Source: Bacteroidota bacterium (GTDB taxonomy: Bacteria; Bacteroidota; Bacteroidia; Chitinophagales; BACL12). From it: 64,000 nt of DNA. Shown piece by piece: positions 38,563 through 47,983 of the stretch; position 1 is the first letter of the stretch, and every line of letters starts with the position of its first letter. Below the pieces are notes generated by a model. That model was given only the letters and a program-made list of their open reading frames with translations. It was not told the origin of the DNA and searched no databases. The DNA is taken from NCBI GenBank assembly GCA_016718035.1, contig JADKEK010000001.1:992001-1056000 (forward strand). Reading direction: 5' to 3'. A program made the translations under genes and the position numbers.

Positions 38563-40182
38563 TTAATTTTTTATACACCTAATAACCTGAGTTTGGTCAC
38601 CTGTTTGGAAGTGGATTATATACACACCGGAATCAAAATTAGTTGTATTTATAACTGTTTGGAAAATGCATGCATTTTGTTGAAATACTAATTGGCCTAG
38701 CATATTGTACATAGACAACATACCCTCATTAGTGGTATTCGTAATTATTAATTCGTTGTTAACAATTCCATTAGTAAAGATGGTAACTTCTTCATCTTCA
38801 GCATTTGGAATAGTGGCATCGGGATTAAAACGAATAAGGTTGAAGTCAAAATTGCCGGGGTTGTAATCACCATTTACACTTAGTACAATTTTATTATCAG
38901 CCTGCAGCGCAAGTGCATATGGATTATCATTTAATGTAAATAAATGTTGTGTAACAATGCCATTATAGCCAAAGGTTTTATCCAACTGTCCATCTTCGGT
39001 AATTCTTGCCAAAATGCAGTCTACACCACGTTGTCCTTTATAGTCAATTATCCCCGCAACAATAATTTTATTATCTGAAGTAATATCAATTAAAGTCAAA
39101 TTTAACCCAAGTCCATCGTAGTTAAATTTTAAGAGGCCGGATTGATTGAAGGTATTGTCATATGCACCAAATTCATCTGTTCTTATAACAAATAATTGTC
39201 GCCCAAGCGGTGCATCATAAGAAGCGATACCTGCAGTTAATATTTTCCCATCGCTTTGAACTGCCAGCGCATAATTATAACAATATCCATTCCCCAAATT
39301 ATATTCAGCCACACCATTGTAATCATCACTAAAAGTGGTGTCAAGTGAACCATCAGGCAATAAACGTACAATGCATGCATTCTTATAAATATAATAACCA
39401 TGTTCCCCACAAAATAGTATTTTCCCATCCTCCTGCATCACAATATCATGGGGATAATTAACGCCATTTACACTCTGGTAAGGATAGCTGACCCCTGCAT
39501 TACCAAAAGTGCTATCTGGAAAACCGTCAGCCGTGTAACGATTTACCATAAATTGAGCGCTGGACGATTCAAAATAATATCCCAGTGTTACTATTTTATC
39601 ATCAGGCTGCATAACCATTTTACCTTCATAGGTAAAAAAATGATTTTCATTAATCATAACACCATTATTGGCAAAAGTAGAATCAATACTACCATCGGTG
39701 TTTAATCTGATTAATAGTAAATCGTTGTGCTCGTTTTTATCCTCTGAAAAGCCACATAAAATAATTTTACCATCACTTTGCAAACCCACATGATAAACAT
39801 TTTCATCATTACCAAAATCCAGCATTACTATTCCGGCTTCGCCAAATGTTGCATCTAAACTTCCATCTGTATTATACCTAACAGCAACTGCGTCACAAAC
39901 AGTATATTTTTCCTCACAGCTTCGACCCACAACAACTATTTTTTGGTCTTCTTGAATGAGCATTCCTGTACCATATTCATATAACCTGCCGAAGTCAGTG
40001 CGCACAATACCATTATCTCCAAAACTAAGGTCAAGTGTTGAATTGGATTGTGCCGAAATTACAGTTGGCAAACCTAAGCAACAATAAATAACCAGGATAG
40101 CAAAAAGCTGTTTCTTAATCAGCTCTATTAAGGAATTGATGCGCAACGAAAGCATCAATTTAGGTGAGGCAATTGTCAACAT
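38563..40182 (-). CDS. Delta-60 repeat secreted protein with T9SS type A domain
   Basis: This 539-residue protein has a signal region (LFAILVIYCCLGLPTVISAQ) preceded by a long charged leader; ATG codons at 40182 and 40155 are both possible. The body holds about seven delta-60 (DUF5122-type) repeats with DGSLDxTFGxxGIV and LQxDGKIIVxG motifs, likely a beta-propeller. A C-terminal sorting domain (LSMYNMLGQLVFQQN, GVYIIHFQTG) closes the protein. It lies upstream of the PD40 protein gene on the same strand. Confidence 0.85.
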   Translation of the reverse strand: MLTIASPKLMLSLRINSLIELIKKQLFAILVIYCCLGLPTVISAQSNSTLDLSFGDNGIVRTDFGRLYEYGTGMLIQEDQKIVVVGRSCEEKYTVCDAVAVRYNTDGSLDATFGEAGIVMLDFGNDENVYHVGLQSDGKIILCGFSEDKNEHNDLLLIRLNTDGSIDSTFANNGVMINENHFFTYEGKMVMQPDDKIVTLGYYFESSSAQFMVNRYTADGFPDSTFGNAGVSYPYQSVNGVNYPHDIVMQEDGKILFCGEHGYYIYKNACIVRLLPDGSLDTTFSDDYNGVAEYNLGNGYCYNYALAVQSDGKILTAGIASYDAPLGRQLFVIRTDEFGAYDNTFNQSGLLKFNYDGLGLNLTLIDITSDNKIIVAGIIDYKGQRGVDCILARITEDGQLDKTFGYNGIVTQHLFTLNDNPYALALQADNKIVLSVNGDYNPGNFDFNLIRFNPDATIPNAEDEEVTIFTNGIVNNELIITNTTNEGMLSMYNMLGQLVFQQNACIFQTVINTTNFDSGVYIIHFQTGDQTQVIRCIKN

Positions 40183-40457
40183 ATTAATAATATTAAAATA
40201 TTTACAATTATGTGGTTAACCAAATGTAACTAAATAGCCTTAAAATTCCAATTCTAACACATAAAGTTGACGATTTTGTGATATATTTTTAATTCAATGA
40301 GTTGGAATTGATAAGCATGAGGGGGTACAACAAACCTCTTTCCAAATCAGGTTTTGAAATTTAAAAAAGATAAAAGATCCAGCTTTGAAGAATTAAAAAG
40401 ATACCTTCAGCCAGAAATAAACATGACTAAAACAGGTGAAAAACTGAAATTTATTTA

Positions 40458-41624
40458 TTATTTCGAAGCGCGAATTGATTCCAATAATTTTTCAGTCCCA
40501 CTGATATCTGTATTTTCAGCTTTCCCTACTTCAATAGCTTTAATTGCCCATTCTTCAGCTTCTTTAAACTGTTTGGCTTTAGATAAAAGTGCAGCATAAG
40601 TATCCATAGCAGCGTAATCATTTATAGTTGCAAGAAATGGTGTAAACCAACCGATAGCCATTTTAACAATTTGTTCATCCTCTGCCTTTTCGTAAATGGT
40701 CCAGGCAAAACTATTTATCTCGCCTAATTGAACCTTGTTAGCAGGATTCGTAATTCTTGCATTCACTGTTGCAGCATAATTTTTCCAGTCGCCCGTTAAT
40801 TCATAATAATAACTTTGCATGTAAAATAAATTAAGGGTATCGTTTGGTTTTTGTGTTTGCATCGCCTTAACAGCATCGTTGAACAATTCTGGTTTAGATT
40901 CTTTTGCAGCCCGATTTACCATATTGTAAAGGATGTTATTAAACTTGTCGTTTACTTCACTTTTATACAAATTGCTATACGTCGCATAATTATCTACAAT
41001 ATATTGACTGTATTTTTCATTCGTATTAAACCTTGCCAATACTGCCCAGGAAGCTTCAGAAAATAAATCTTGTTGCTGGTCTAACCAGGCATTAACATCC
41101 ACATTTCTATTTCTTTTCCAGGTGCTATCTGCTGCATCACGAAAGTCGTTGATATAAAAATCGGGCCAAGGCACATGCATGTTTTTGGCATCAAAGCGGC
41201 AGACTGCAGTTTGATCCATATCAACAAATGATTTTAATTGAGATAGGAATTCATCTTGGTCTGCATTAAAACCCATTTTGCGGTCCAGTAATTGACCGTC
41301 TGCGTTAAAAAACAATAAGCTTGGATATGCCATAACGCGAAATTTGCGGGCAAATTGAATTCCAAAATCATGTTCACATTCCACTTTGTAAGCAATAAAG
41401 TGCGTATTAATCATGGTAGCCACAGCTTCATTGTTATGGAAAAATGTTTTATCCATCATTTTACATGGCCCACACCAGTAAGTAAAGGCATCCACCATGA
41501 TTAATTTATTTTCAGCTTTTGCTTTTGCATTGGCTTCTTCCCAAGTACCTTGAAAAAAGTTTACATCCTGAGCAAAAATTGAACAACTAATAAAGAGGAA
41601 AGCTATAAAGGTTAAATTTTTCAT
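40458..41624 (-). CDS. Exported thioredoxin-family protein (paralogue 1)
   Basis: This 388-residue protein has a signal peptide (KNLTFIAFLFISCSIFAQ) and an N-terminal thioredoxin fold with the active site YWCGPCKMMDKT. Following text includes VECEHDFGIQFARKFRVMAYPS, with the cis-Pro region. The remaining 230 residues are helical, resembling TPR-like repeats, and end in GTEKLLESIRASK. It is close to the gene at 44372 over the whole length. It should act in the periplasm in disulfide exchange. Neighbours include a metalloprotease-like membrane protein and a second redox protein. Confidence 0.87.
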   Translation of the reverse strand: MKNLTFIAFLFISCSIFAQDVNFFQGTWEEANAKAKAENKLIMVDAFTYWCGPCKMMDKTFFHNNEAVATMINTHFIAYKVECEHDFGIQFARKFRVMAYPSLLFFNADGQLLDRKMGFNADQDEFLSQLKSFVDMDQTAVCRFDAKNMHVPWPDFYINDFRDAADSTWKRNRNVDVNAWLDQQQDLFSEASWAVLARFNTNEKYSQYIVDNYATYSNLYKSEVNDKFNNILYNMVNRAAKESKPELFNDAVKAMQTQKPNDTLNLFYMQSYYYELTGDWKNYAATVNARITNPANKVQLGEINSFAWTIYEKAEDEQIVKMAIGWFTPFLATINDYAAMDTYAALLSKAKQFKEAEEWAIKAIEVGKAENTDISGTEKLLESIRASK

Positions 41625-41814
41625 AGTAAGCTGTAGTTAATTGAAATCAATATAAATGACCATCAAATTTTAGCAAAATTAGTCAGATTACCTAATCTAA
41701 ACGAACACCAAAGTGGTTATTAGTATTGTACTTGCCGATAACCTATGCCTCAACGGTGTTAACATGTATATTCCTTTTAATCTACTCCCCTTTTCCTGTT
41801 AATGGCATAAAATG

Positions 41815-42444
41815 TTAAACTGACAATGGCTTATGGTAAAAATAGGAAATCTGTAAAGTGGTATCATCGTAGGTAACTACTTCGGCAGATGCATAATACT
41901 GAAAATAACTGACCAGGCTAATATCACCTGCAGATAAAAGTGCATGTGTAAGTAACAATCCTAAAATTGCGACAGACCAAATCATGGAAGTGAAAAATAG
42001 GACTAGTATCCCTAACAAAGAAATTATAACCAATGGCGCCAATGCTACTTTGGTAAATTCCATTTTATTGGCAACAAATTTATCTGCAACTGCTAAAAAA
42101 TACAATTTCTTGAGTTTTACAACGTAAGCAGTATGTTTAGCACCTTGCCATTGGTATGCCTTAACATGTAAAAATTCATGTAGCGGAATAAGTGCAAACG
42201 ACAAAGCAATACCATAGGATAAGTAGTTCAAACATGTAGAGATTTCATAACCATATTTAGTCATGGCCACATAAATCCAAAACCCCAAAATTGTAGCTAA
42301 ACCAATTAAAAATAGGTTATAACAAATAGTAACCGTAGTTTTCTTTTTAAGATACAACCCGATAAACGGAACAATATTATTATGCTCCATTTGTGCATTC
42401 AATTGGTAACCATTAGTTACTAAATCTTCAGGTTTAATATCCAT
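41815..42444 (-). CDS. DUF3267-like membrane zinc metalloprotease
   Basis: This 209-residue membrane protein has hydrophobic spans near residues 40-60, 72-90, 128-150 and 152-172. Between spans it bears HEFLHVKAYQ, a zinc-binding HExxH motif, as in DUF3267 proteins, which resemble site-2 proteases. A possible third ligand is the Asp in LLSAGDISLVS, as in related families. Cleavage targets are unknown. It stands alone, 190 bp from the thioredoxin gene. Confidence 0.78.
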   Translation of the reverse strand: MDIKPEDLVTNGYQLNAQMEHNNIVPFIGLYLKKKTTVTICYNLFLIGLATILGFWIYVAMTKYGYEISTCLNYLSYGIALSFALIPLHEFLHVKAYQWQGAKHTAYVVKLKKLYFLAVADKFVANKMEFTKVALAPLVIISLLGILVLFFTSMIWSVAILGLLLTHALLSAGDISLVSYFQYYASAEVVTYDDTTLQISYFYHKPLSV

Positions 42445-42768
42445 GCTGTAAAATTTTCACTATCCTAGTTTCAATATTTACAAAAGTAGGCTTAAACAGA
42501 TGGTAATATTGGTTTTAAATCTTAAAGCTTGTTAACGGAACTTAAAATTAACCTAAGGGTCATAACGAGTAAACAAAGATCTGTGTGTCTAGAAAGGCTT
42601 AAAATGTTATCTCAATTACTTAATTCAACTAAAACAAGGAATTCCTATTTAGTGAATTCCTAAAACAAATTGCGTTAAGGTGTCGAAACAAAATGCACCA
42701 GGTAATTTAGTTCCGTGCCAAAATTACATGAGGTTCCAATACCTGCTTTACCTTAAAACACAAAAACG
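42445..42768. other. Intergenic region with one hairpin
   Basis: No gene is seen in this 324-bp stretch. An 8-bp stem at 42637-42644 / 42654-42661 (AGGAATTC with GAATTCCT) lies about 110 bases downstream of the minus-strand gene at 42769; on the minus strand it is followed by TTGTTTTAG, so it may be a weak terminator. Confidence 0.45.
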
Positions 42769-43620
42769 CTAAAGCGGTAAAAAATAATAATAACCTGTTT
42801 TACCTGGTGCAAGTTCCCAAGTTACAAATCCAGCTGTTGAGCGAATTACTCTTAATTTGGTTGGTTTATTGATATATATAATTTCAGTACCAGTATGATA
42901 AGTTAACACCTTACCTCCTGATATTTCATCAGGGTCTATTTTAACTTTGCTGGTTTTGAAAATAAGTTTATTCCCTTTTGTTTTTGCATTAGTATTAAAG
43001 TGGTCATAAACAGATACAGTTCCACTTTCCGTTACTTCAAAATTAAAAACATTAGTGTATTTCGATACCAAATCATTACTTGCCGGGCCATGCGATAAAT
43101 CACTGTCTGTCCCACCACCTATTTGGTAAGTAAGGCCATTTACCAACGTAATGGTGCTTTTTCCTGTATAATACTTATGGTATGGGAACTCCTTATATTC
43201 AGCAGTTGTATACCAGGAATTTTTAAATCTTTTTGGATTAATTGTAATTTGACTAGTATTCAAAACAATTCCTGTGTTTGAAAGTATAATTGTAGCAGCC
43301 GACTTTGGAAGCACGCTGTCTATTTTGTGGTCTTTATTAAAATAAATAGAAATATCTGAAGTCCTTCCATTAATTACATCTTCGAAAGATGCACCAGTAT
43401 TTAACGTACAGCTGTAGGCATCTTTCAGTGGAAAAGCGAAAGTAATATCTTCTGTTCCGCCGAATTGAGGCTCACCTCCAGAATTTAGTTGTAATAAACC
43501 TGTGTAACCATTCGCATCTACAGTAAAAGTAATGGTCTCACCTGTTGAATTGCCGCCAAAAACGGAAAAGGAGGTGCTTGAAAGTACAAAACAAAAAATA
43601 ACAAGTTTTAAAGTTTTCAT
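42769..43620 (-). CDS. Secreted hypothetical protein
   Basis: This 283-residue protein has a signal peptide (KTLKLVIFCFVLSSTSFSVFG). The mature part is beta-rich, with FTVDANGYTGLLQLNSGGEP at its start and TWELAPGKTGYYYFLPL at its end. No domain family is recognised, and no sorting domain is seen. The next downstream feature on its strand is a metalloprotease-like gene 325 bp away. Confidence 0.7.
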   Translation of the reverse strand: MKTLKLVIFCFVLSSTSFSVFGGNSTGETITFTVDANGYTGLLQLNSGGEPQFGGTEDITFAFPLKDAYSCTLNTGASFEDVINGRTSDISIYFNKDHKIDSVLPKSAATIILSNTGIVLNTSQITINPKRFKNSWYTTAEYKEFPYHKYYTGKSTITLVNGLTYQIGGGTDSDLSHGPASNDLVSKYTNVFNFEVTESGTVSVYDHFNTNAKTKGNKLIFKTSKVKIDPDEISGGKVLTYHTGTEIIYINKPTKLRVIRSTAGFVTWELAPGKTGYYYFLPL

Positions 43621-43710
43621 AGGTTTTTATTAATATGTGATTTGGAAATAGAGATTAGTTAAAATGAAAAAGGCATTAACTGTAAACGTAAATTTAAATT
43701 ATTATAAATT

Positions 43711-44166
43711 TTATTTTGTCGCTTCTAACAAGGTTGTGGCAGATTGCGTTGATGTGAAGCTTTTCGTTTTTTCATGTTTGTTGTTATAACAATATATCGC
43801 ATTAAATTCGCTGTATCCGAACCATGTATCAAATTGGAATTGTGTATCGACAGCTACTATTGCATTTTGAGCATTGTTAAAATACTTTTGTTTGAACGCA
43901 TTGTTTTCACGGTCGGCATTGGTAGTAACCCATAACAAAGTGATATCCTTAAATGCCGTAATTTCTTTGCTAATTAAAGCAGCCTGTCCAAGGCATGATT
44001 CACAAAACGGGTCGAAATAAATAACAATAACCGGTTTGTTGGTTGGCAGGGACAGTTTGTTTATTACTTTTCCATTCACATCTTCAAAAGAAAAATCAGG
44101 GAGGGTTTGAGCTTTAACTATATGCCCAATAAACAAAACAAATAGTACTAATAATGGTGTTTTCAT
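43711..44166 (-). CDS. TlpA/redoxin-like exported protein with CESC site
   Basis: This 151-residue protein has a signal peptide (KTPLLVLFVLFIGHIVKAQ) and a thioredoxin-like domain (FEDVNGKVI, then VIVIYFDPFCESCLGQAALIS). The active-site sequence CESC replaces the usual CxPC. The strand-helix order fits TlpA or AhpC/TSA redoxins, though the end is short. It lies between two full-length thioredoxin proteins on the same strand, so a shared redox role in the envelope is reasonable but not shown. Confidence 0.75.
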   Translation of the reverse strand: MKTPLLVLFVLFIGHIVKAQTLPDFSFEDVNGKVINKLSLPTNKPVIVIYFDPFCESCLGQAALISKEITAFKDITLLWVTTNADRENNAFKQKYFNNAQNAIVAVDTQFQFDTWFGYSEFNAIYCYNNKHEKTKSFTSTQSATTLLEATK

Positions 44167-44371
44167 AGCAATATTCGATAAATTAATGAAACCAAATATA
44201 CCTAATAATTGTAAAAAACAAAGGCAGCTTCAAAATTGAAACTGCCATTTGCTTTAATATACTAGTTCAAATTATTATAAATCAAATTTACCTGAAAGGC
44301 TTGCTGTATTTAGGTTTTATGCGGTATTTGACTGATAACTTATTTTTGTTCCAAACTAAAAAAGCAGCATA

Positions 44372-45538
44372 TCATAGATTTTTTTTGATTGTTTCCAATA
44401 AAGCTTCTGTAGCTTTTACATCTAACGAAGCCGATTTGCCGGCTTCAATTGCTTTAATCGCCCATGGTTCAGCATCTTTATATCTATTTACTTTTGTGAG
44501 TAATGCCGCATAAGTGTCTAATTCGTTATAACCACTCATGGTGGCTAAAAACGGTTTAAACCAAAGCAATACTTGTTCAATTAACGCTTTATCATCGGTG
44601 CTTTCATAAATCAACCAAGCTGTATTATTAATTTCATTAATATTTACATTGTTAGCGGGGTTATTCAACCGTTTTTCAAAATGGTTGGCATATGCCTGCC
44701 AGTCGTTGCTTAATTCATAATAATAACTCAATAAATAATGCAATCCTATGTCATCATTTGGTATAAATTTTTTATACTGCTCAACAGTTACATTCATCAA
44801 ATCGACATTTTTTTGCTCGGCAGCTTTTTGCACATTAGCATATAATACACTGGTTAGTTTATCATCTGCTTCCAGCTTATACTTTTTGTTGTATTCGTCA
44901 TAATGTTCTAAGAAGTATGTATTATACTTATCATTTAGAGAAAATCGCGCCATAACTGCCCAGCTCATTTCCGCAAACAAATCAGGCTGCTGGTCTAACC
45001 ATGCATTGGGGTCAACATTTTTGTTGCGTTTCCATGTGCTGTCAGCAGCATTACGAAAATCGTTTGCATAAAAATCTGGCCAGGGCATATCTAATTTTGT
45101 AGCATCATAACCATAGGTATCATGCTGGTCCATATTGATAATTTTATACAACCCTTCAATATATGTTTTTTGGTTGTTGTCATAACCCATTTGCCTGCGC
45201 ACCAGCTGCCCTTCCGAATTAAAATATAATAAACTCGGATATCCGTTTATTTTAAATTTCCTGGAAAATACAATACCAAAGTCGTGTTCACATTCAATTT
45301 TATAAGGGACAAAATACTTATTAATTACATCAGCCACTTCCTGATTGTTGTGAAAATAAGTTTTGTCCATCACCTTACACGGACCGCACCAATAAGTGTA
45401 AGCATCTACCATTATCATTTTGTTTTCGGCCTTGGCTTTGGCATTAGCTTCTTCCCAGGTTCCGGTAAAAAAGTTTACGTCTTGTGCGGATAAAGCGAAT
45501 TGAGCTAACAGGGATAGGATTAATAAAAGGTTTTTCAT
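44372..45538 (-). CDS. Exported thioredoxin-family protein (paralogue 2)
   Basis: This 388-residue protein is the same length as the gene at 40458 and shares its plan: a signal peptide (MKNLLLILSLLAQFALSAQ), a thioredoxin fold with YWCGPCKVMDKT and CEHDFGIVFSRKFKINGYPS, and a helical C-terminal region ending in TEALLETIKKNL. The shared segment DVNFFTGTWEEANAKAKAEN is almost identical in both. They are tandem-type duplicates separated by the CESC redoxin and two other genes. Periplasmic disulfide exchange is expected; partners unknown. Confidence 0.87.
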   Translation of the reverse strand: MKNLLLILSLLAQFALSAQDVNFFTGTWEEANAKAKAENKMIMVDAYTYWCGPCKVMDKTYFHNNQEVADVINKYFVPYKIECEHDFGIVFSRKFKINGYPSLLYFNSEGQLVRRQMGYDNNQKTYIEGLYKIINMDQHDTYGYDATKLDMPWPDFYANDFRNAADSTWKRNKNVDPNAWLDQQPDLFAEMSWAVMARFSLNDKYNTYFLEHYDEYNKKYKLEADDKLTSVLYANVQKAAEQKNVDLMNVTVEQYKKFIPNDDIGLHYLLSYYYELSNDWQAYANHFEKRLNNPANNVNINEINNTAWLIYESTDDKALIEQVLLWFKPFLATMSGYNELDTYAALLTKVNRYKDAEPWAIKAIEAGKSASLDVKATEALLETIKKNL

Positions 45539-46450
45539 TTAATTTAATATAGGTTTTAAAATTTCAAAATAAGCAACTATTAACGGCAACGCTACTAATA
45601 TTGGTATGAAAAATTAATCTACACATTCCGTTATCATACTAATAATAGCTTCATTTTGTTATGCATATAAGATTGACATTCAATTATTTACGATTAATTA
45701 ATCATCAAAAATCTCATCAAAAAACCTAAATTAATGACCAAAATGTTACATTAAAACAGCGTAAACCGCCCTTAATTTTCAAATTTTCAAAGTGGAAAAA
45801 GTAATACCTAAAATGATGAATTGCGCTCTTCAAGTTGTTTTATGCAAACAGGATTGTATAATTCTGAAAGCGCAATACCTTCATCATAACAAACATACAC
45901 TCACGATTGCTTTAAAAGCTAGCTCCCAAGGAGGACAATCTTTGAGTGTTGCTCTGTGCGGGTTACTTTGTATTTCCCTCCGTGGTTTCGGCTGTTGGTT
46001 TATCAGTTATAAAATCTCCGCCATTTTCCCTTTTTGCGCGCGAACCTGGTTTAACAACTTAGCGCGCCTGAAACAACAAATCATATAAATCTTAACTCTT
46101 TGCAGCTTTGCGAGAAACAATTAATGTGCTGATTTGATAATGTGCTGATGTGCTAATGCGAAGCATCCGCCGGGGCGGAAACAGCCAAAACCACGGAGAG
46201 AAATGCAAAGAGAACAGCCCACTGAGGGCACAGAGGGGTTCATAATAAGATTAAAATATTTATATTAATTGACAGTAAATACTAAAAATATAAATTGTAG
46301 AAAATATCCTCCGTGAACTTTGTGTGTATTTTCTTTGCGCCCTCCGTGGTTAAAAAAAAACTAATGTACCATTGAGAAGATGTACCTATGTACCAATGCG
46401 CGAAACAATTAATGTGTCCGTCTCGGCGGATGCGGGGCGGAAGCAACCAT
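45539..46450. repeat. Repeat-rich intergenic region with the uninterrupted target copy of the IS110 element
   Basis: No supported gene lies in these 912 bp. From about 45945 the sequence consists of dispersed-repeat parts: a reverse-oriented CCTCCGTGGTTTCGGCTG block, a segment CTTTGCAGCTTTGCGAGAAAC, strings of TGTGCTGATGTGCTAAT, a palindrome TCCGCCGGGGCGGA at 46166, and a block AACCACGGAGAGAAATGCAA at 46185-46380. This last block runs through ACAGCCCACTGAGGGCACAG (near 46214) without a break; the same block is split by the insertion sequence at 47932-49176. The frame at 45792-46088 is made of repeats and is not a gene. Confidence 0.8.
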
Positions 46451-47002
46451 TTATTTTAAAGGCTCAGGTGCATCTTTAAAATGTTTGTATTTTCCCAACA
46501 ATTTACCGATTGCCACCGTGATTGGGAATATTACCTTTTTAACAAACCCGGGTACTTCCGCAATATCATATTCTGTTTTATATCTTGTTATTAAATACGC
46601 TCCGTCAAACGGGTCGGGTTGTGCATTACCGGACTTATTTTGTGCAGCATAAAGCGCTGAAAGAAAGTAGACTACTGAATGAGCAGGCTCAATCCATCCT
46701 GTAATTTCCATAGGTTGATTGTTGGCAGCCCAAAACTTGTGTGGAGTTCCTCTTTTAAAGAGGATAGTCTCCCCTGCTCCCGCCATTTGTGGCTCCTTCC
46801 CTAGTACCTGATATCCTAATTGGCCGGACACCACGGTAAGTGATTCATCTTGTTTAAAATGCACATGCATGGCAGGCCCTGCGCCGGGTTTACATAGGCC
46901 GGTAACCAAAACACGATCGCCATTCGGTGTTTTTTCAATTCCGGTAAAAGTGAGTCGTTCGCCTATACAGTTTTGGATGGTAAGTGGATAAGTGTGTTGC
47001 AT
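46451..47002 (-). CDS. Cupin-domain protein
   Basis: From the ATG at 47002 this is a 183-residue protein with a single cupin barrel: GPAMHVHFKQDESLTVVSG carries the first motif (two His, one Glu), and GTPHKFWAANNQP the second His. The C-terminal 60 residues (YLITRYKTEYDIAEVPG) are helical. It is transcribed away from a TetR regulator with an operator-like palindrome between the two start codons, so TetR control is likely. Substrate unknown. Confidence 0.83.
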   Translation of the reverse strand: MQHTYPLTIQNCIGERLTFTGIEKTPNGDRVLVTGLCKPGAGPAMHVHFKQDESLTVVSGQLGYQVLGKEPQMAGAGETILFKRGTPHKFWAANNQPMEITGWIEPAHSVVYFLSALYAAQNKSGNAQPDPFDGAYLITRYKTEYDIAEVPGFVKKVIFPITVAIGKLLGKYKHFKDAPEPLK

Positions 47003-47031
47003 AAAATTGATTTTATTAAACAAATATACTT

Positions 47032-47054
47032 AAATTTGGACATTGTCCAAATTT
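47032..47054. promoter_or_regulatory. TetR-type operator palindrome between cupin and tetR
   Basis: A perfect inverted repeat with 11-bp arms around a central T has the core TGGACATTGTCCA. It ends one base before the tetR ATG at 47056 and lies 30 bases from the cupin start. Its place and symmetry fit an autoregulatory TetR site that would block both genes. Confidence 0.8.
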
Positions 47055-47055
47055 T

Positions 47056-47676
47056 ATGACCACAAAAGAAAAAATTTTTACTAAAGCCCTGGAATTATTT
47101 AATAACGAAGGGGTGGAATATGTCGGTATGCGCGAATTAGCCGCCCACCTGAACATGCGCGTAAGTAATATCACCTATTATTATCCAACGAAGGATGACT
47201 TGGTATTTGCAATCTCACAAGGTTTAAAAGAAGCCAACTCGAAAATAGTTGTTGAAAATGATAACATAACTTTACTAGCCTTTCTCAACATGTTAAAACA
47301 GGTTTTTCACAATCACGTAAAGTATAGATGTTTGTTATTAAGTTTTGTGCATCTTATGGAACAAAACAAAGTAATTAAATCCCAATATAAAAAAACCGCT
47401 TCGAGCAGAAATATGGCCATAAGCGCAAATATTTCGCATCTTATAAAAAATGGGTTTCTCAAATTCAAAGATAAATCGGATGTTGAGTATTTAGTTTCTT
47501 CACTTTCGTTAATTATCCGTTTTTGGATATCAGAAGCAGCTGTCTCACAAAGTAGGTTGAGTGTAGAAAATCAAATTCATCACTATTTAATATTAACGGC
47601 AAAAACGATACAACCCTATACTTCTAAAAAAGGCGAAAAAGAATTATTGCATTTTTTAGCAGGATTACAAGCTTAG
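47056..47676 (+). CDS. TetR-family transcriptional regulator
   Basis: This 206-residue regulator has the N-terminal TetR helix-turn-helix: KIFTKALELFNNEGVEYVGM then RELAAHLNMRVSNITYYYPTKDDL (about residues 5-50). The C-terminal ligand domain is helical with no recognised family. It is divergent from the cupin gene and shares the palindromic operator at 47032-47054. The ligand is unknown. The next feature is a repeat tract holding the IS110 element. Confidence 0.9.
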   Translation: MTTKEKIFTKALELFNNEGVEYVGMRELAAHLNMRVSNITYYYPTKDDLVFAISQGLKEANSKIVVENDNITLLAFLNMLKQVFHNHVKYRCLLLSFVHLMEQNKVIKSQYKKTASSRNMAISANISHLIKNGFLKFKDKSDVEYLVSSLSLIIRFWISEAAVSQSRLSVENQIHHYLILTAKTIQPYTSKKGEKELLHFLAGLQA

Positions 47677-47931
47677 TGATGGAATGCGAAGAATCAGCAG
47701 AGGCGGAAATAGCCGGTTTTCGACTCCGCCTTTTTCCGCGCGAAACAATTAATGTGCTAATGTGGTTATGTGCTGATGTGCTAATTAAACAGCCGGTTGT
47801 CGACTCCGCCATTTTCCCTTTTTCCGCGCGAAACAATTAATGTGCTGATTTGATAATGTGTCCGCCGCGGCGGATGCTAATTAAACAGCCGAAACCACGG
47901 AGAGAAATGCAAAGAGAACAGCCCACTGAGG
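47677..47931. repeat. Left part of the dispersed repeat interrupted by the IS110 element
   Basis: Non-coding strings of TGTGCTAATGTGGTTATGTG, a perfect palindrome TCCGCCGCGGCGGA at 47861-47874, and a CCGAAACCACGGAGAGAAAT block run to 47931, where the insertion sequence begins. The block continues at 49177. The uninterrupted copy lies at 46185-46400. Confidence 0.85.
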
Positions 47932-47983
47932 CCTTTAGACTACAAAAGGCCAAATTTTCAATTTAAAGATTCTTAGTTTTAAA

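Noticed and set aside
40354..40599. 81-residue plus-strand frame
   Set aside because: It overlaps the 3' end of the thioredoxin gene on the opposite strand and has no features of its own.
45792..46088. 98-residue open frame between the thioredoxin and cupin genes
   Set aside because: It consists largely of dispersed-repeat sequence that recurs elsewhere without a frame, and the peptide has no domain or leader.
47930..47951. The terminal hairpin GGCCTTT / AAAGGCC as an inverted repeat of the insertion sequence
   Set aside because: Both arms are at the left end; the right end has no matching arm, so it is a subterminal hairpin and not a terminal inverted repeat.
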